NCBI GenBank assembly: GCA_030424595.1
Contig: JAUHWG010000015.1
Coordinates: 1-64,000, forward strand
DNA from: Polyangia bacterium
GTDB lineage: Bacteria > Myxococcota_A > Polyangia > Nannocystales > Nannocystaceae
Length of the DNA stretch: 64,000 nt
Direction: 5' to 3'
Of this stretch, positions 7,110-15,245 are shown one piece after another. The notes below the pieces were generated by a model, which searched no databases, was not told the origin of the DNA, and was given only the letters and a program-made list of their open reading frames with translations. Made by a program: the position numbers and the translations under genes. Position 1 is the first letter of the stretch; every line of letters starts with the position of its first letter.

Positions 7110-9248
7110 CTAGTTGACGTCGGGGAGGAACGAGTAGTTGTCGGCGTAGTAGAGCATCTGGTCGGCGAAGCTCAGCGGGTACTCGACCATGACGTCGACC
7201 AGCTCCTCGCCGAGGTAGATCGGCACGAGCTTCGGCTGGATGAAGCCGGAGTAGGGGGCGATGCCGAGGGTGCTGTAGCGCTCCAGCACCTCCTTGTGCA
7301 GCGCCGGGTCGACCTTGACCCCGTAGGTCTCGATCAGCGCCTTGCCGGCCTCGTAGTCGCCGGTCGACTTGATCCGCTGGATCTCCGCGAGGAGCTCGCC
7401 AAAGATCCCGCGCAGCTTGTCGTAGTCGTTGATGACGAAGTAGGTCTTGCCGTCGCGCTGGACCCTGTCGATGACCTTGTCTGCGGCGCCCTTCTCGAAG
7501 GCCCAGCTCGCGACGAGCTGGCGGTTGCGCATGTGCGACTCCTCCAGGTCATCGCCGAGATCGAGGCGGGCGAGCTGGGTCATCAGGCCGTTGCGGATGT
7601 AGCCGTCGTACTCGGCCTTGCCGACGTCGAGCGAGGGCATGACGCCGATCTCGACCAGCTTCGGGTCGAGGACGAAGTAGAGGGCGACGAGGTCGGCGCG
7701 GGCCTCCTCGAGCGCCGAAGCGTAGCTCTTGAGGGTCTCCTTGGGGGAGCCGACGCCGTCGTTGATCTGGCCGGAGGCGTGGCCGATCACCTCGTGCATG
7801 TCGGTGTGCAGGGCCGAGGCGATGTCGCCGTACTGCTTGACCCGGGCGATCTCCTCTTCGGAGGCGGCAAACTCCCCGAGGGTCCCGCCGGCGCGCTTGG
7901 CCTGGTTGTAGGCGTTGACGATGTTGCCGAGGTTGACCGACTTGGAGCCGTGCTCCTTGCGGATCCAGTCGGCGTTCGGGAGGTTGATCCCGATCGGCGT
8001 CGACGGTGCCGAGGCGCCGGCCTCTTGGACGACGGTGATGACCTTGGCGGTGATCCCGACGACGTCCTTCTTCTTGTACTCGGCGGCGATCGGCGAGTTG
8101 TCCTCGAACCACTTCGCCTCGGCGGCGATCGCCGCGATCCGCTTGGTCGCCTCGAGATCCTTGAAGGAGACGACGGCCTCGTAGGTCGCGCGCATCCCGA
8201 GGGCGTCGTCGTAGACCTCGATGAAGCCGTTGACGGTGTCGACGAGGGACTCGGTGTCCTTGACCCAGGCGATGTTGTAGGCGTCCCAGTCGCGGAGGTC
8301 GCCGGTCTTGTAGAACTGGACGAGCTTCTCCAGGGTCTCCTTCTGCTGCGGGTTCTCGGCGACCTCGATCGCGCGGTCGAGCGACTTGGCGACCTTGACC
8401 AGCGCCGTGTGGTACATGCCGCCGATCTCCCAGGTGACCTCCTTGATGTCGCGGCCCTCGCCGACGAGCTTGGAGTTGAGGCCGTGCCAGACCGGCGTCG
8501 GGTCCTTCGGGTCACGCCGCCGCTTGTAGAAGGACTCGACGTCCTTCTCGGTGAGGCCGCGCTCGTAGAAGTTGTTCGCCGAGTCCGCGACCGGATCGGC
8601 CTCCGCGCCGCGGTTGGTCCGCTTGGCCTCGAACTCGGGGTCGAAGATCACCTTGGTCAGGAGCTTGAGCAGGTCGTCGACGCTCTGGCCCTCGGCGAGC
8701 GGCAGCTGCTCGGCGTCCGAGCCCCGGACGAAGGCGGCGAAGCTGTCGGCGTTGAAGTCCGGGACGATCTTGCTGCCTGAGTAGTGGTGGTGGATCCCGC
8801 TCGCGAACCAGACCTGCTTTGTGTAGGTCTGGAAGGCCGCGAACTCGGGGGTGGTCCGGTCGCCGCTGTAGCTCCGCCAGACAGCCTCGAGGGTCCGCCG
8901 GACCCGGAGGTTGTAGGGGCCGAGCTGATCCCAGGTGATGTCGCGACCGGAGAGGGCGGCCTCCGAGAGGTGGTAGAGGAGCTCCTTCTGCTTGAGCGTC
9001 AGACCCTCGAAGCCGGGGATCTGGTAGCGCAGGAGCTGGATGTCCTTGAACCGGTCGGCGAGGATGACGAAGCGCTCATCGGCCTGGTCGAGCCCGGGGC
9101 GGACGAGGTCGGCGGGGGTCGCCGGCACGACCGCGGCCGTCGGCTCCGAGGGCGAGCCCGCGACCGACTGAGGGATCGGGGCGCCGGGGGGGCGCGAGCA
9201 GGCGAAGGTCAGCGCGAGGGGGAGAACGCAGAGCAGATGGCGCAGCAT
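7110..9248 (-). CDS. Dipeptidyl-peptidase III (peptidase family M49) lipoprotein
   Basis: 712 residues from the ATG at 9248, where a hydrophobic signal ends in LTFAC and a Ser/Pro-rich stretch; upstream in-frame codons are non-coding in character. The M49 zinc signature is present as HEVIGHASG followed about 30 residues later by EEARAD, giving the HExxGH and EExRAD ligand set. Related bacterial enzymes are often mislabelled as dihydrofolate reductase. M49 enzymes release dipeptides from the N-terminus of short peptides. The lipobox is not canonical (Phe before Ala-Cys), so periplasmic anchoring is likely but not certain. Length matches the family. Confidence 0.88.
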   Translation of the reverse strand: MLRHLLCVLPLALTFACSRPPGAPIPQSVAGSPSEPTAAVVPATPADLVRPGLDQADERFVILADRFKDIQLLRYQIPGFEGLTLKQKELLYHLSEAALSGRDITWDQLGPYNLRVRRTLEAVWRSYSGDRTTPEFAAFQTYTKQVWFASGIHHHYSGSKIVPDFNADSFAAFVRGSDAEQLPLAEGQSVDDLLKLLTKVIFDPEFEAKRTNRGAEADPVADSANNFYERGLTEKDVESFYKRRRDPKDPTPVWHGLNSKLVGEGRDIKEVTWEIGGMYHTALVKVAKSLDRAIEVAENPQQKETLEKLVQFYKTGDLRDWDAYNIAWVKDTESLVDTVNGFIEVYDDALGMRATYEAVVSFKDLEATKRIAAIAAEAKWFEDNSPIAAEYKKKDVVGITAKVITVVQEAGASAPSTPIGINLPNADWIRKEHGSKSVNLGNIVNAYNQAKRAGGTLGEFAASEEEIARVKQYGDIASALHTDMHEVIGHASGQINDGVGSPKETLKSYASALEEARADLVALYFVLDPKLVEIGVMPSLDVGKAEYDGYIRNGLMTQLARLDLGDDLEESHMRNRQLVASWAFEKGAADKVIDRVQRDGKTYFVINDYDKLRGIFGELLAEIQRIKSTGDYEAGKALIETYGVKVDPALHKEVLERYSTLGIAPYSGFIQPKLVPIYLGEELVDVMVEYPLSFADQMLYYADNYSFLPDVN

Positions 9249-9404
9249 CGCGCGGATGGTACCGCGACGTGGCCCTAGGGGGGTCTGTGCCCAGGCCGTT
9301 GCGGCGTGATTTTTGTCGGCCCTAGGGGGCGCGAGACATGGGCCAGGACCGGCGCGCTCTCGCGCTTTTCCCGGGCCTACGCGCTCTGGTACACCGGCGA
9401 TGCC

Positions 9405-10736
9405 GTGACCAACGCCCGACCCGCCCATCCCACGACCCGCGATCTCCTCGACTTTGTCCACGCGAGCCCGACGCCCGTGCACTGCGTCGCCGAGGCCCGC
9501 CGTCGCCTCGAGGACGCCGGCTTCGACGAGCTCGTCGAGGGGGAGCGCTGGGCGCTCGAGGCCGGGCGCGGCTACTTTGTGGTCCGCTCTGGGTCGCTCA
9601 TGGCGCTAAGGGTCGGCAGCGCACCGGCGGCGGAGGGGGGCCTGCGGATCCTCGGCGCGCACACGGACTCGCCGAACCTGCGGCTCAAGCCCCACGCCGA
9701 TCTCCGGGCCAACGGCTACCTCCAGCTCGCGGTCGAGACCTACGGCGGGCTCCTCGAGTACACCTGGCTCGATCGCGATCTCGGCCTCGCCGGCCAGGTG
9801 ATGCTCCGCGGAGAGGTCGGCGCGGGCGAGCTCGAGGCTCGGCTGGTCCGGATCGATCGCTCGGTGCTGCGGATCCCCTCGCTGGCGATCCACCTCAACC
9901 GATCGATCCGCGAGGATGGCCTCAAGCTCAACCGCCAGCAGCACCTCGCGCCGATCCTCGGGATCGACCCGGATCCCCAGGCGGAGGATCCGGTCGGCGC
10001 CCTCCGGCACCTGCTCGCCGGCGAGCTCGACGTCGATCCCGCCCGCATCCTCACCTGGGACCTCTCGCTGATGGACGTCGTCCCGCCGACGATCGGCGGA
10101 CAGCGCGGGGAGTTCATCTTCTGTCCGCGCCTCGACAATCAGGCGATGTGCCACGCGGGCCTGCTGGCGCTGCTCCGGGCAGAGGTCGCCCCGGCGACCC
10201 AGATGGTCTGCCTCTACGACCATGAGGAGTGCGGCTCGGGCTCGACGAGCGGCGCGGACTCGAGCTTGGTCGAGGAGCTCCTCCGGCGCCTGGCGGAGGT
10301 CGAGGGCCCGGGCGCCGAGGCGGGGGCGCTGCCGCGGGCGGTCGCTCGCGGGGCGATGATCTCGGCGGACATGGCCCACGCGGTCCACCCCAACTACGCC
10401 GATCGTCACGAGCCCCTGCACATGCCGCTCCTCGGCGGCGGGCCGGTCATCAAGATCAACAACCAGCAGCGCTACGCGACCACGGCCGCGACGGCGGCGC
10501 TCTTCGAGGCGCTCTGTCAGGACGAGGGCGTGCCCTACCAGAAGTTCGTCAACCGGAGCGACCTCGCCTGCGGGACGACGATAGGTCCCATCGCCAGCTC
10601 GCACCTCGGGATCCGGACCGTGGACGTCGGCAATCCGATGCTGTCGATGCACTCGATCCGCGAGATGGGCAGCGCTGAGGATCCCGAGCGGATGGTCGCG
10701 GTCATGACCCGCTTCCTCGAGCAGACCTCGGTCTGA
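9405..10736 (+). CDS. apeB: M18 family aspartyl-type aminopeptidase
   Basis: 443 residues from a GTG at 9405; an in-frame ATG at 9306 adds 33 Arg-rich residues not expected in the family, so I prefer the GTG. Zinc-binding landmarks of M18 are present in order: GAHTDSPNLRLKP (about residue 85), RLDNQAMCHAGL, the acidic pair in YDHEECGSGS, SADMAHAVHPNY, and a late GxMLSMHSIREM segment. M18 enzymes remove N-terminal residues, often acidic ones, from peptides in the cytoplasm as dodecamers. Transcribed divergently from the M49 peptidase (157 bases apart), followed by a strong hairpin. Confidence 0.88.
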   Translation: MTNARPAHPTTRDLLDFVHASPTPVHCVAEARRRLEDAGFDELVEGERWALEAGRGYFVVRSGSLMALRVGSAPAAEGGLRILGAHTDSPNLRLKPHADLRANGYLQLAVETYGGLLEYTWLDRDLGLAGQVMLRGEVGAGELEARLVRIDRSVLRIPSLAIHLNRSIREDGLKLNRQQHLAPILGIDPDPQAEDPVGALRHLLAGELDVDPARILTWDLSLMDVVPPTIGGQRGEFIFCPRLDNQAMCHAGLLALLRAEVAPATQMVCLYDHEECGSGSTSGADSSLVEELLRRLAEVEGPGAEAGALPRAVARGAMISADMAHAVHPNYADRHEPLHMPLLGGGPVIKINNQQRYATTAATAALFEALCQDEGVPYQKFVNRSDLACGTTIGPIASSHLGIRTVDVGNPMLSMHSIREMGSAEDPERMVAVMTRFLEQTSV

Positions 10737-10743
10737 CCTCGGT

Positions 10744-10761
10744 GCCCGCTCCCGAGCGGGC
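10744..10761 (+). terminator. GC hairpin after the aminopeptidase
   Basis: GCCCGCTC pairs with GAGCGGGC, eight complementary bases on each side of a central CC (about six can pair given the loop). It starts 8 bases after the stop. No T-run follows. Confidence 0.5.
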
Positions 10762-10813
10762 CGGGCCTGAAGTGCGGCAGCAACCGCGACCGTTCTCGAG
10801 CGATCCGCCCTAA

Positions 10814-10861
10814 ACGTGGGCGAGTACGTGCGCGAGTACGTGGGCGAGTACGTGCGCGAGA
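10814..10861. repeat. Four 12-bp units in an alternating pair
   Basis: ACGTGGGCGAGT and ACGTGCGCGAGT alternate twice (last copy ends AGA), followed by a partial ACGTG. It sits directly upstream of the AT-rich promoter region of the haemoglobin operon. Frames through it are not coding. Confidence 0.93.
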
Positions 10862-10880
10862 ACGTGCCCTGCAGGTCAAG

Positions 10881-10938
10881 AGATTGTGCTGGTTTTAAAC
10901 AGGCATATGGAATACATATTAAAAATCGACACCAGGAG
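10881..10938 (+). promoter_or_regulatory. AT-rich promoter/operator region and RBS of the haemoglobin operon
   Basis: A sharp AT-rich island in otherwise very GC-rich DNA. CATATG and CATATT occur 11 bases apart (10904 and 10915), one helical turn, a plausible operator for a dimeric regulator such as the NsrR encoded two genes downstream. A weak TTGTGC (10884) and TATGGA (10906) pair could be a sigma-70 promoter with 16-bp spacing. AGGAG at 10934-10938 is a good ribosome-binding site for the ATG at 10948. Promoter and operator are inference. Confidence 0.45.
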
Positions 10939-10947
10939 ACAACACCG

Positions 10948-11328
10948 ATGAGCACCTCCATCTACGAGAAAATTGGCGGCGAGCCGGCGATGGCCGCGGC
11001 TGTGGAGCTTTTTTACCGCAAGGTCCTGAGCGACGATCGCGTCGCCCACTTCTTCAGCGACGTCGATATGGACGGTCAGATGGCCAAGCAGAAGGGCTTC
11101 CTGACGATGGTCACCGGCGGCCCGAACAACTACACCGGCCGCAACATGCGAGACGCCCACGCGAAGCTCGTCGTCAAGGGGCTCGACGACGGCCACGTCG
11201 ACGCGATCATCGAGCTCCTCGGGGAGACGCTGAAGGAGCTCGGCGTCGGCGACGAGGAGATCCAGCAGGTCGCGGCCATCGCTGAGAGCGTCCGCGATGA
11301 CGTGCTCGGGCGCAGCTCAGCCAGCTGA
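10948..11328 (+). CDS. glbN: Truncated haemoglobin (group 1-like)
   Basis: 126 residues, the usual size for a 2-on-2 haemoglobin. It starts YEKIGGEPAMAAAVELFY, then has FLTMVTGGPNNYTGRNM and DAHAKL, where the His is the expected proximal haem ligand. Group-1 proteins of this kind can act as nitric oxide dioxygenases when an electron donor regenerates ferrous haem. The next gene, 8 bases on, is a ferredoxin-type reductase, and an NsrR regulator follows, which supports an NO role. The ATG with AGGAG ten bases upstream is preferred over an ATG-less upstream extension through the 12-bp repeat. Confidence 0.9.
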   Translation: MSTSIYEKIGGEPAMAAAVELFYRKVLSDDRVAHFFSDVDMDGQMAKQKGFLTMVTGGPNNYTGRNMRDAHAKLVVKGLDDGHVDAIIELLGETLKELGVGDEEIQQVAAIAESVRDDVLGRSSAS

Positions 11329-11336
11329 GGTGAGAG

Positions 11337-12347
11337 ATGAGCCACGCGAGCCCGACCCTGCGCTTCGCCGGCGAGACCATCGCCCTGGAGCGCGGTCAAA
11401 CAGTCCTCGAGGCCCTCGAGGCCCGGGGCGTCGCCGTCCCCAGCTCGTGCCGCGCAGGGGCCTGCCAGAGCTGCACGATGCGGGCAGTCTCAGGCGAGCT
11501 CCCGAGTGAGTCCCAGGCGGGGTTGAGCCCGGCCAAGCGGGCGCTCGGGCACTTCCTGGCCTGCGTGTGCAGGCCGGCCGGGGACCTCGAGGTCGCGAGC
11601 CTGGGCGACGCGGCCGAGCTCTCGGCGACGATCGTCGAGGTGCGCCGGACCTCGGGGGCGGTGCTCCTGGTCCGCCTGCGCACCGCGAGCCCGCTGGACT
11701 ATCGGCCGGGGCAGTTCATCACCCTGCTCCGCCCTGACGGGCTCGCTCGTCCCTACTCGATCGCGAGCGTGCCTGCTCTGGACGGACCCTCGGAGCTCCA
11801 CCTGCACGTCCGTCACTATCCGGGGGGAGCGATGAGCGGATGGTTGGCGGGGGTCCGGGAGGGGGTTGAGGTCAGCCTTCGCGGGCCCTTCGGCGAGTGC
11901 TTCTACGTCGCCGAGGATCGCGACGCGCCGCTCCTCTTGGTCGGCTCCGGGACCGGCTTGGCCCCGCTCTACGGGATCGCCCGAGACGCGCTCGCCGGCG
12001 GTCACCGCGGGCCGATCACCCTCCTCTACGGCGCACGCCGGGCCGAGGATCTCTACCTGCGCGAGGAGCTCGCGCTCCTCGCCGCAGAGCATGACAACCT
12101 GGAGCTCATCGCCTCCGCCCTCGAGGTCGGCGAGGCGGTCGACGTCGACGGCAGGGCCCTCGACGTGATCGCCCTGGAGCGCGCCCCTGCCGACTTTTCC
12201 AGGGGGCTTCGGGTGTTTCTCTGCGGCGCTCCCGCGCTGGTCAACGGCCTTCGCCGCCAACTTTTCATGGCCGGCGCGTCGATGCGGTCTATCTTTGCCG
12301 ACGCGTTCTTGCCCTCGGCGCCAGCGACGGGCCCATCGTCAGTGTAG
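11337..12347 (+). CDS. [2Fe-2S] ferredoxin-FAD-NAD(P)H reductase
   Basis: 336 residues. Residues 1-90 are a plant-type ferredoxin with cluster cysteines C38, C43, C46 and C76. Residues 95-190 form the FAD domain with RPYS at 138-141, and the rest is the NAD(P)H domain with LLLVGSGTGLAPLYG and a terminal C-G-A-P-x-L motif. This is the architecture of oxygenase reductases (BenC/MmoC type). GAGG before the ATG overlaps the end of the haemoglobin gene. No oxygenase lies nearby, so the likely electron acceptor is the truncated haemoglobin, giving a two-protein equivalent of flavohaemoglobin. That pairing is inference from the operon. Confidence 0.88.
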   Translation: MSHASPTLRFAGETIALERGQTVLEALEARGVAVPSSCRAGACQSCTMRAVSGELPSESQAGLSPAKRALGHFLACVCRPAGDLEVASLGDAAELSATIVEVRRTSGAVLLVRLRTASPLDYRPGQFITLLRPDGLARPYSIASVPALDGPSELHLHVRHYPGGAMSGWLAGVREGVEVSLRGPFGECFYVAEDRDAPLLLVGSGTGLAPLYGIARDALAGGHRGPITLLYGARRAEDLYLREELALLAAEHDNLELIASALEVGEAVDVDGRALDVIALERAPADFSRGLRVFLCGAPALVNGLRRQLFMAGASMRSIFADAFLPSAPATGPSSV

Positions 12348-12389
12348 TGTGGGCCTGGTCGCCGGCTGGGCCGGCGCCCTGGCCCGTCG

Positions 12390-12833
12390 ATGCGTCTGAC
12401 CAAGCACAGTGACTACGCCCTGCGGGTGCTCATCTACGCGGCGGCTCACCCCGAGGAGCTGGTCTCGACCGACGCGATCGCGACCTCCTTTGGCATCTCG
12501 GGGAACCACCTCGTCAAGATCATCAACAACCTCGGCAAGCACGGCCTCCTCGAGGTCCGGCGGGGGCGCAGCGGCGGACTCCGCCTCGCCCGCGAGCCCG
12601 AGGCGATCGTCATCGGCGAGGTCGTCCGCTTGACCGAGCCCGACTTCCACATCGTCGAGTGCTTCGACGCGGAGGGCAACGGCTGCCCGATAAGCGAGGC
12701 CTGCGGGCTGATATCTCCGCTCCATGAGGCGACGCGGGCCTTCCTCGCGGTCCTCGACGGCTACACCCTCGCCGATGTGATCGGCCCTCGCCGTCGGACG
12801 AAGTACCGCCGCTTGGTGCAGCTCCTCGGCTGA
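12390..12833 (+). CDS. nsrR: NsrR-type Rrf2 family NO-sensing repressor
   Basis: 147 residues. The N-terminal winged helix reads MRLTKHSDYALRVLIYAA and has SGNHLVKIINNLGKHG, the NsrR-specific recognition helix region. Three cysteines (C91, C99, C105) sit where NsrR binds its Fe-S cluster. NsrR represses NO-detoxification genes and is released when NO reacts with the cluster. It starts 42 bases after the reductase stop and probably autoregulates with the operon. Iron-sulfur binding is family knowledge, not seen directly. Confidence 0.9.
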   Translation: MRLTKHSDYALRVLIYAAAHPEELVSTDAIATSFGISGNHLVKIINNLGKHGLLEVRRGRSGGLRLAREPEAIVIGEVVRLTEPDFHIVECFDAEGNGCPISEACGLISPLHEATRAFLAVLDGYTLADVIGPRRRTKYRRLVQLLG

Positions 12834-12870
12834 GCCTGGGCGCAGCAGGTCTCGGGTCGGCCAGGGTGCG

Positions 12871-12900
12871 GAGGACCGCGGAGGACCGCGGAGGACCGCG
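12871..12900. repeat. Three 10-bp tandem units
   Basis: GAGGACCGCG repeated three times in the gap between nsrR and relA. Confidence 0.85.
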
Positions 12901-13011
12901 GCGGATCCTGGCGGAACACCGACAGTGCCCGCGGAGGTGCCGCTAGGTCGCGATCGGCGGGATCGCTCGCGGTGTAGGGCGCGGTCGAGTACCCTCGGCC
13001 GCGAGCGACCT

Positions 13012-15177
13012 ATGGTTTCCGCCCGCGAGATCACCTTTGAGCGCGTCCTGGACGCGGTCCGCGACAATTTTATCAGCGGCGATGACCTCCTGGGGCGCGC
13101 GCGCGCGCTCGTCGAGGAGCGAGATCCCGCCGCCTTCGCGGCGTCGCTGCCGGCGGCGTCGCACCTCGCCGAGCTCCGCCTCGACCCGCCGGTGATCGCC
13201 GCGTCGCTCCTGGTGCAGGCGGTGATCGACGGCGCGGTCGAGCTCGCGGAGGTCCGTGAGCGGCTCGGCGAAGAGGTCGCGGCGCTGACCGACGGGGTCT
13301 ACAAGCTCTCGCTGATCCGCTGGGACCACGTCGTCGACCCGTCGGCGGTCGAGCGCCTGCGGCAGATGTTCTTGGCGATCGCCGCGGACGTGCGGGTCGT
13401 CCTCGTCGCCCTGGCGATCCGCCTCCGCGACATGCGGTCGCTGCGGAGCGAGAGCCCCGAGGCGCGGCGGAGCATCGCCCGCGAGACCCTCGAGATCTAC
13501 GCCCCGCTGGCGAACCGCCTCGGGATCTTCTCCCTCAAGTGGGAGCTCGAGGATCTCTGCCTGCGCGAGCTCGAGCCCGAGATCTACAAGCAGATCTCGA
13601 CCGGCCTGGCGTCGACCCGAGAGGTCCGCGCGGGGCTCATCGACGAGGCGATCGCGATCATCGGCGAGCGCCTACGCGCGGCCCGCATCGACGGCAAGAT
13701 CAGCGGCCGGCCCAAGCACATCTACTCGATCTACAAGAAGATGCAGCGCAAGCAGGTCGGCCTCGAGGAGATCTACGACGCCTCCGCGGTGCGGGTGCTG
13801 GTCGAGCGCCTAGAGGACTGCTACGCGGCGCTCGGCCTGGTCCACTCCCTCTGGACGCCGATCGCCGGCGAGTTCGACGACTACATCGCCAAGCCCAAGG
13901 GCAACGGCTACCAGTCGTTGCACACCGCCGTCATCGGCCCCGGCGGCAAGGCGCTCGAGATCCAGATCCGGACCCGCGACATGCACTACCTGGGCGAGTA
14001 CGGGATCGCGGCGCACTGGCGCTACAAGGAGAACACGACCCGCTCGAACCGCGCCGCCGACGAGAAGTTCAACTGGCTGCGGCAGGTGATGGAGTGGCAG
14101 AAGGAGGTCACCGATCCCCGCGACCTCGTCGAGTCGCTGAAGACCGACATCTTCCAGGATCAGGCCTATGTCTTCACGCCGACGGGGGATGTCATCGATC
14201 TGCCGGTCGGCGCGACGCCGGTCGACTTCGCCTATCGGGTCCACACCCTGGTCGGCCACCGCTGCCGCGGCGCCCTGGTCAACGGGACGATCGTCCCCCT
14301 CGACTACAAGCTGCACACCGGCGACCGGGTCGAGATCCTGACCCACAAGCACCCGCAGCCGAGCCGCGACTGGCTGAGCCCGCAAAACGGCTACGTCCGC
14401 TCGCCCTCGACCCGGCAGAAGATCCGGCAGTGGTTTCGCCAGCAGGGGCGCGAGGCGGCCGTCGCCCAGGGGCGCGATCTCCTGGACCGCGAGCTGCGGC
14501 GGGTGGGCCTGGAGAAGTGGAAGCCCGAGGAGATAGCCGAGCTCTTCGAGCTGCGCTCCGCCGAGGACATGCTCGCGGCGATCGGCTTCGGCGACACGAC
14601 CAGCCAGAGCTACGCGATGAAGATCCTCGACCTCGAGCGCGACCAGGCCCGGCAGCAGCGGGCGGTCGAGGAGGAGGCGGCGATCCTCGCGGCGGAGCCG
14701 GGCAAGCGCAGCCCGAAGGCGGCGAAGGCCGCGGCCGGGGTGAGCATCGGCGGCGTCGGAGACATCCTCTCCCAGCCCGCGCGCTGCTGCACGCCGGTGC
14801 CCGGCGACCCGGTGATCGGCTACATCACCCGCGGTCGCGGGGTGATGATCCACCGCCGCGACTGCCCGAACATCGTCTCGAGCCCCGAGCCCGAGCGCCT
14901 GATCGAGATCGACTGGGGGCATGAGCGCGGGCGCGCCTATCCGGTGACGATCGCGGTCCACGGGTCGGACCGCCGCGGGATGATGCGCGATGTGCTCGAG
15001 GTGATCTCCGACCACGGGGTGAACCTCAGCCACGCCAGCGCCTCCAGCAACAAGCGCGACGGGACGGCGACCGTCACGGTTATCCTCGAGATCCAAGACA
15101 ACAGCCAGGTGCTCCGCGTGCTCAACCGGATCGAGCGGATCGACGGGGTGATCAACGCCCGCCGCTCGACCGACTAG
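13012..15177 (+). CDS. relA: RelA-type (p)ppGpp synthetase with degenerate hydrolase domain
   Basis: 721 residues from the ATG at 13012; upstream in-frame codons cross the 10-bp repeats and are rejected. Order: pseudo-HD domain (1-170), synthetase (about 190-330; GRPKHIYSIYKKM, EFDDYIAKPKGNGYQSLHT, LEIQIRT), TGS (about 385-445), helical/zinc-finger region with RCCTPVPGD, and a C-terminal ACT domain. The HD pair of active hydrolases is missing: the position reads LLVQAVID instead of LLHDVVED. The EFDD charge motif is that of monofunctional RelA, where bifunctional Rel/SpoT has RFKD. It should make (p)ppGpp on stalled ribosomes but not degrade it. Confidence 0.92.
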   Translation: MVSAREITFERVLDAVRDNFISGDDLLGRARALVEERDPAAFAASLPAASHLAELRLDPPVIAASLLVQAVIDGAVELAEVRERLGEEVAALTDGVYKLSLIRWDHVVDPSAVERLRQMFLAIAADVRVVLVALAIRLRDMRSLRSESPEARRSIARETLEIYAPLANRLGIFSLKWELEDLCLRELEPEIYKQISTGLASTREVRAGLIDEAIAIIGERLRAARIDGKISGRPKHIYSIYKKMQRKQVGLEEIYDASAVRVLVERLEDCYAALGLVHSLWTPIAGEFDDYIAKPKGNGYQSLHTAVIGPGGKALEIQIRTRDMHYLGEYGIAAHWRYKENTTRSNRAADEKFNWLRQVMEWQKEVTDPRDLVESLKTDIFQDQAYVFTPTGDVIDLPVGATPVDFAYRVHTLVGHRCRGALVNGTIVPLDYKLHTGDRVEILTHKHPQPSRDWLSPQNGYVRSPSTRQKIRQWFRQQGREAAVAQGRDLLDRELRRVGLEKWKPEEIAELFELRSAEDMLAAIGFGDTTSQSYAMKILDLERDQARQQRAVEEEAAILAAEPGKRSPKAAKAAAGVSIGGVGDILSQPARCCTPVPGDPVIGYITRGRGVMIHRRDCPNIVSSPEPERLIEIDWGHERGRAYPVTIAVHGSDRRGMMRDVLEVISDHGVNLSHASASSNKRDGTATVTVILEIQDNSQVLRVLNRIERIDGVINARRSTD

Positions 15178-15245
15178 GGCTGGGCGTGGATCCGGGGGAG
15201 GAGCGGGCGAGGCTACAGCGAGGACGAGCTTGGAAGGACGGCCCG

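Noticed and set aside
6735..8780. 681-codon plus-strand frame opposite channel and peptidase genes
   Set aside because: Antisense shadow with low complexity; both real genes have family motifs on the minus strand.
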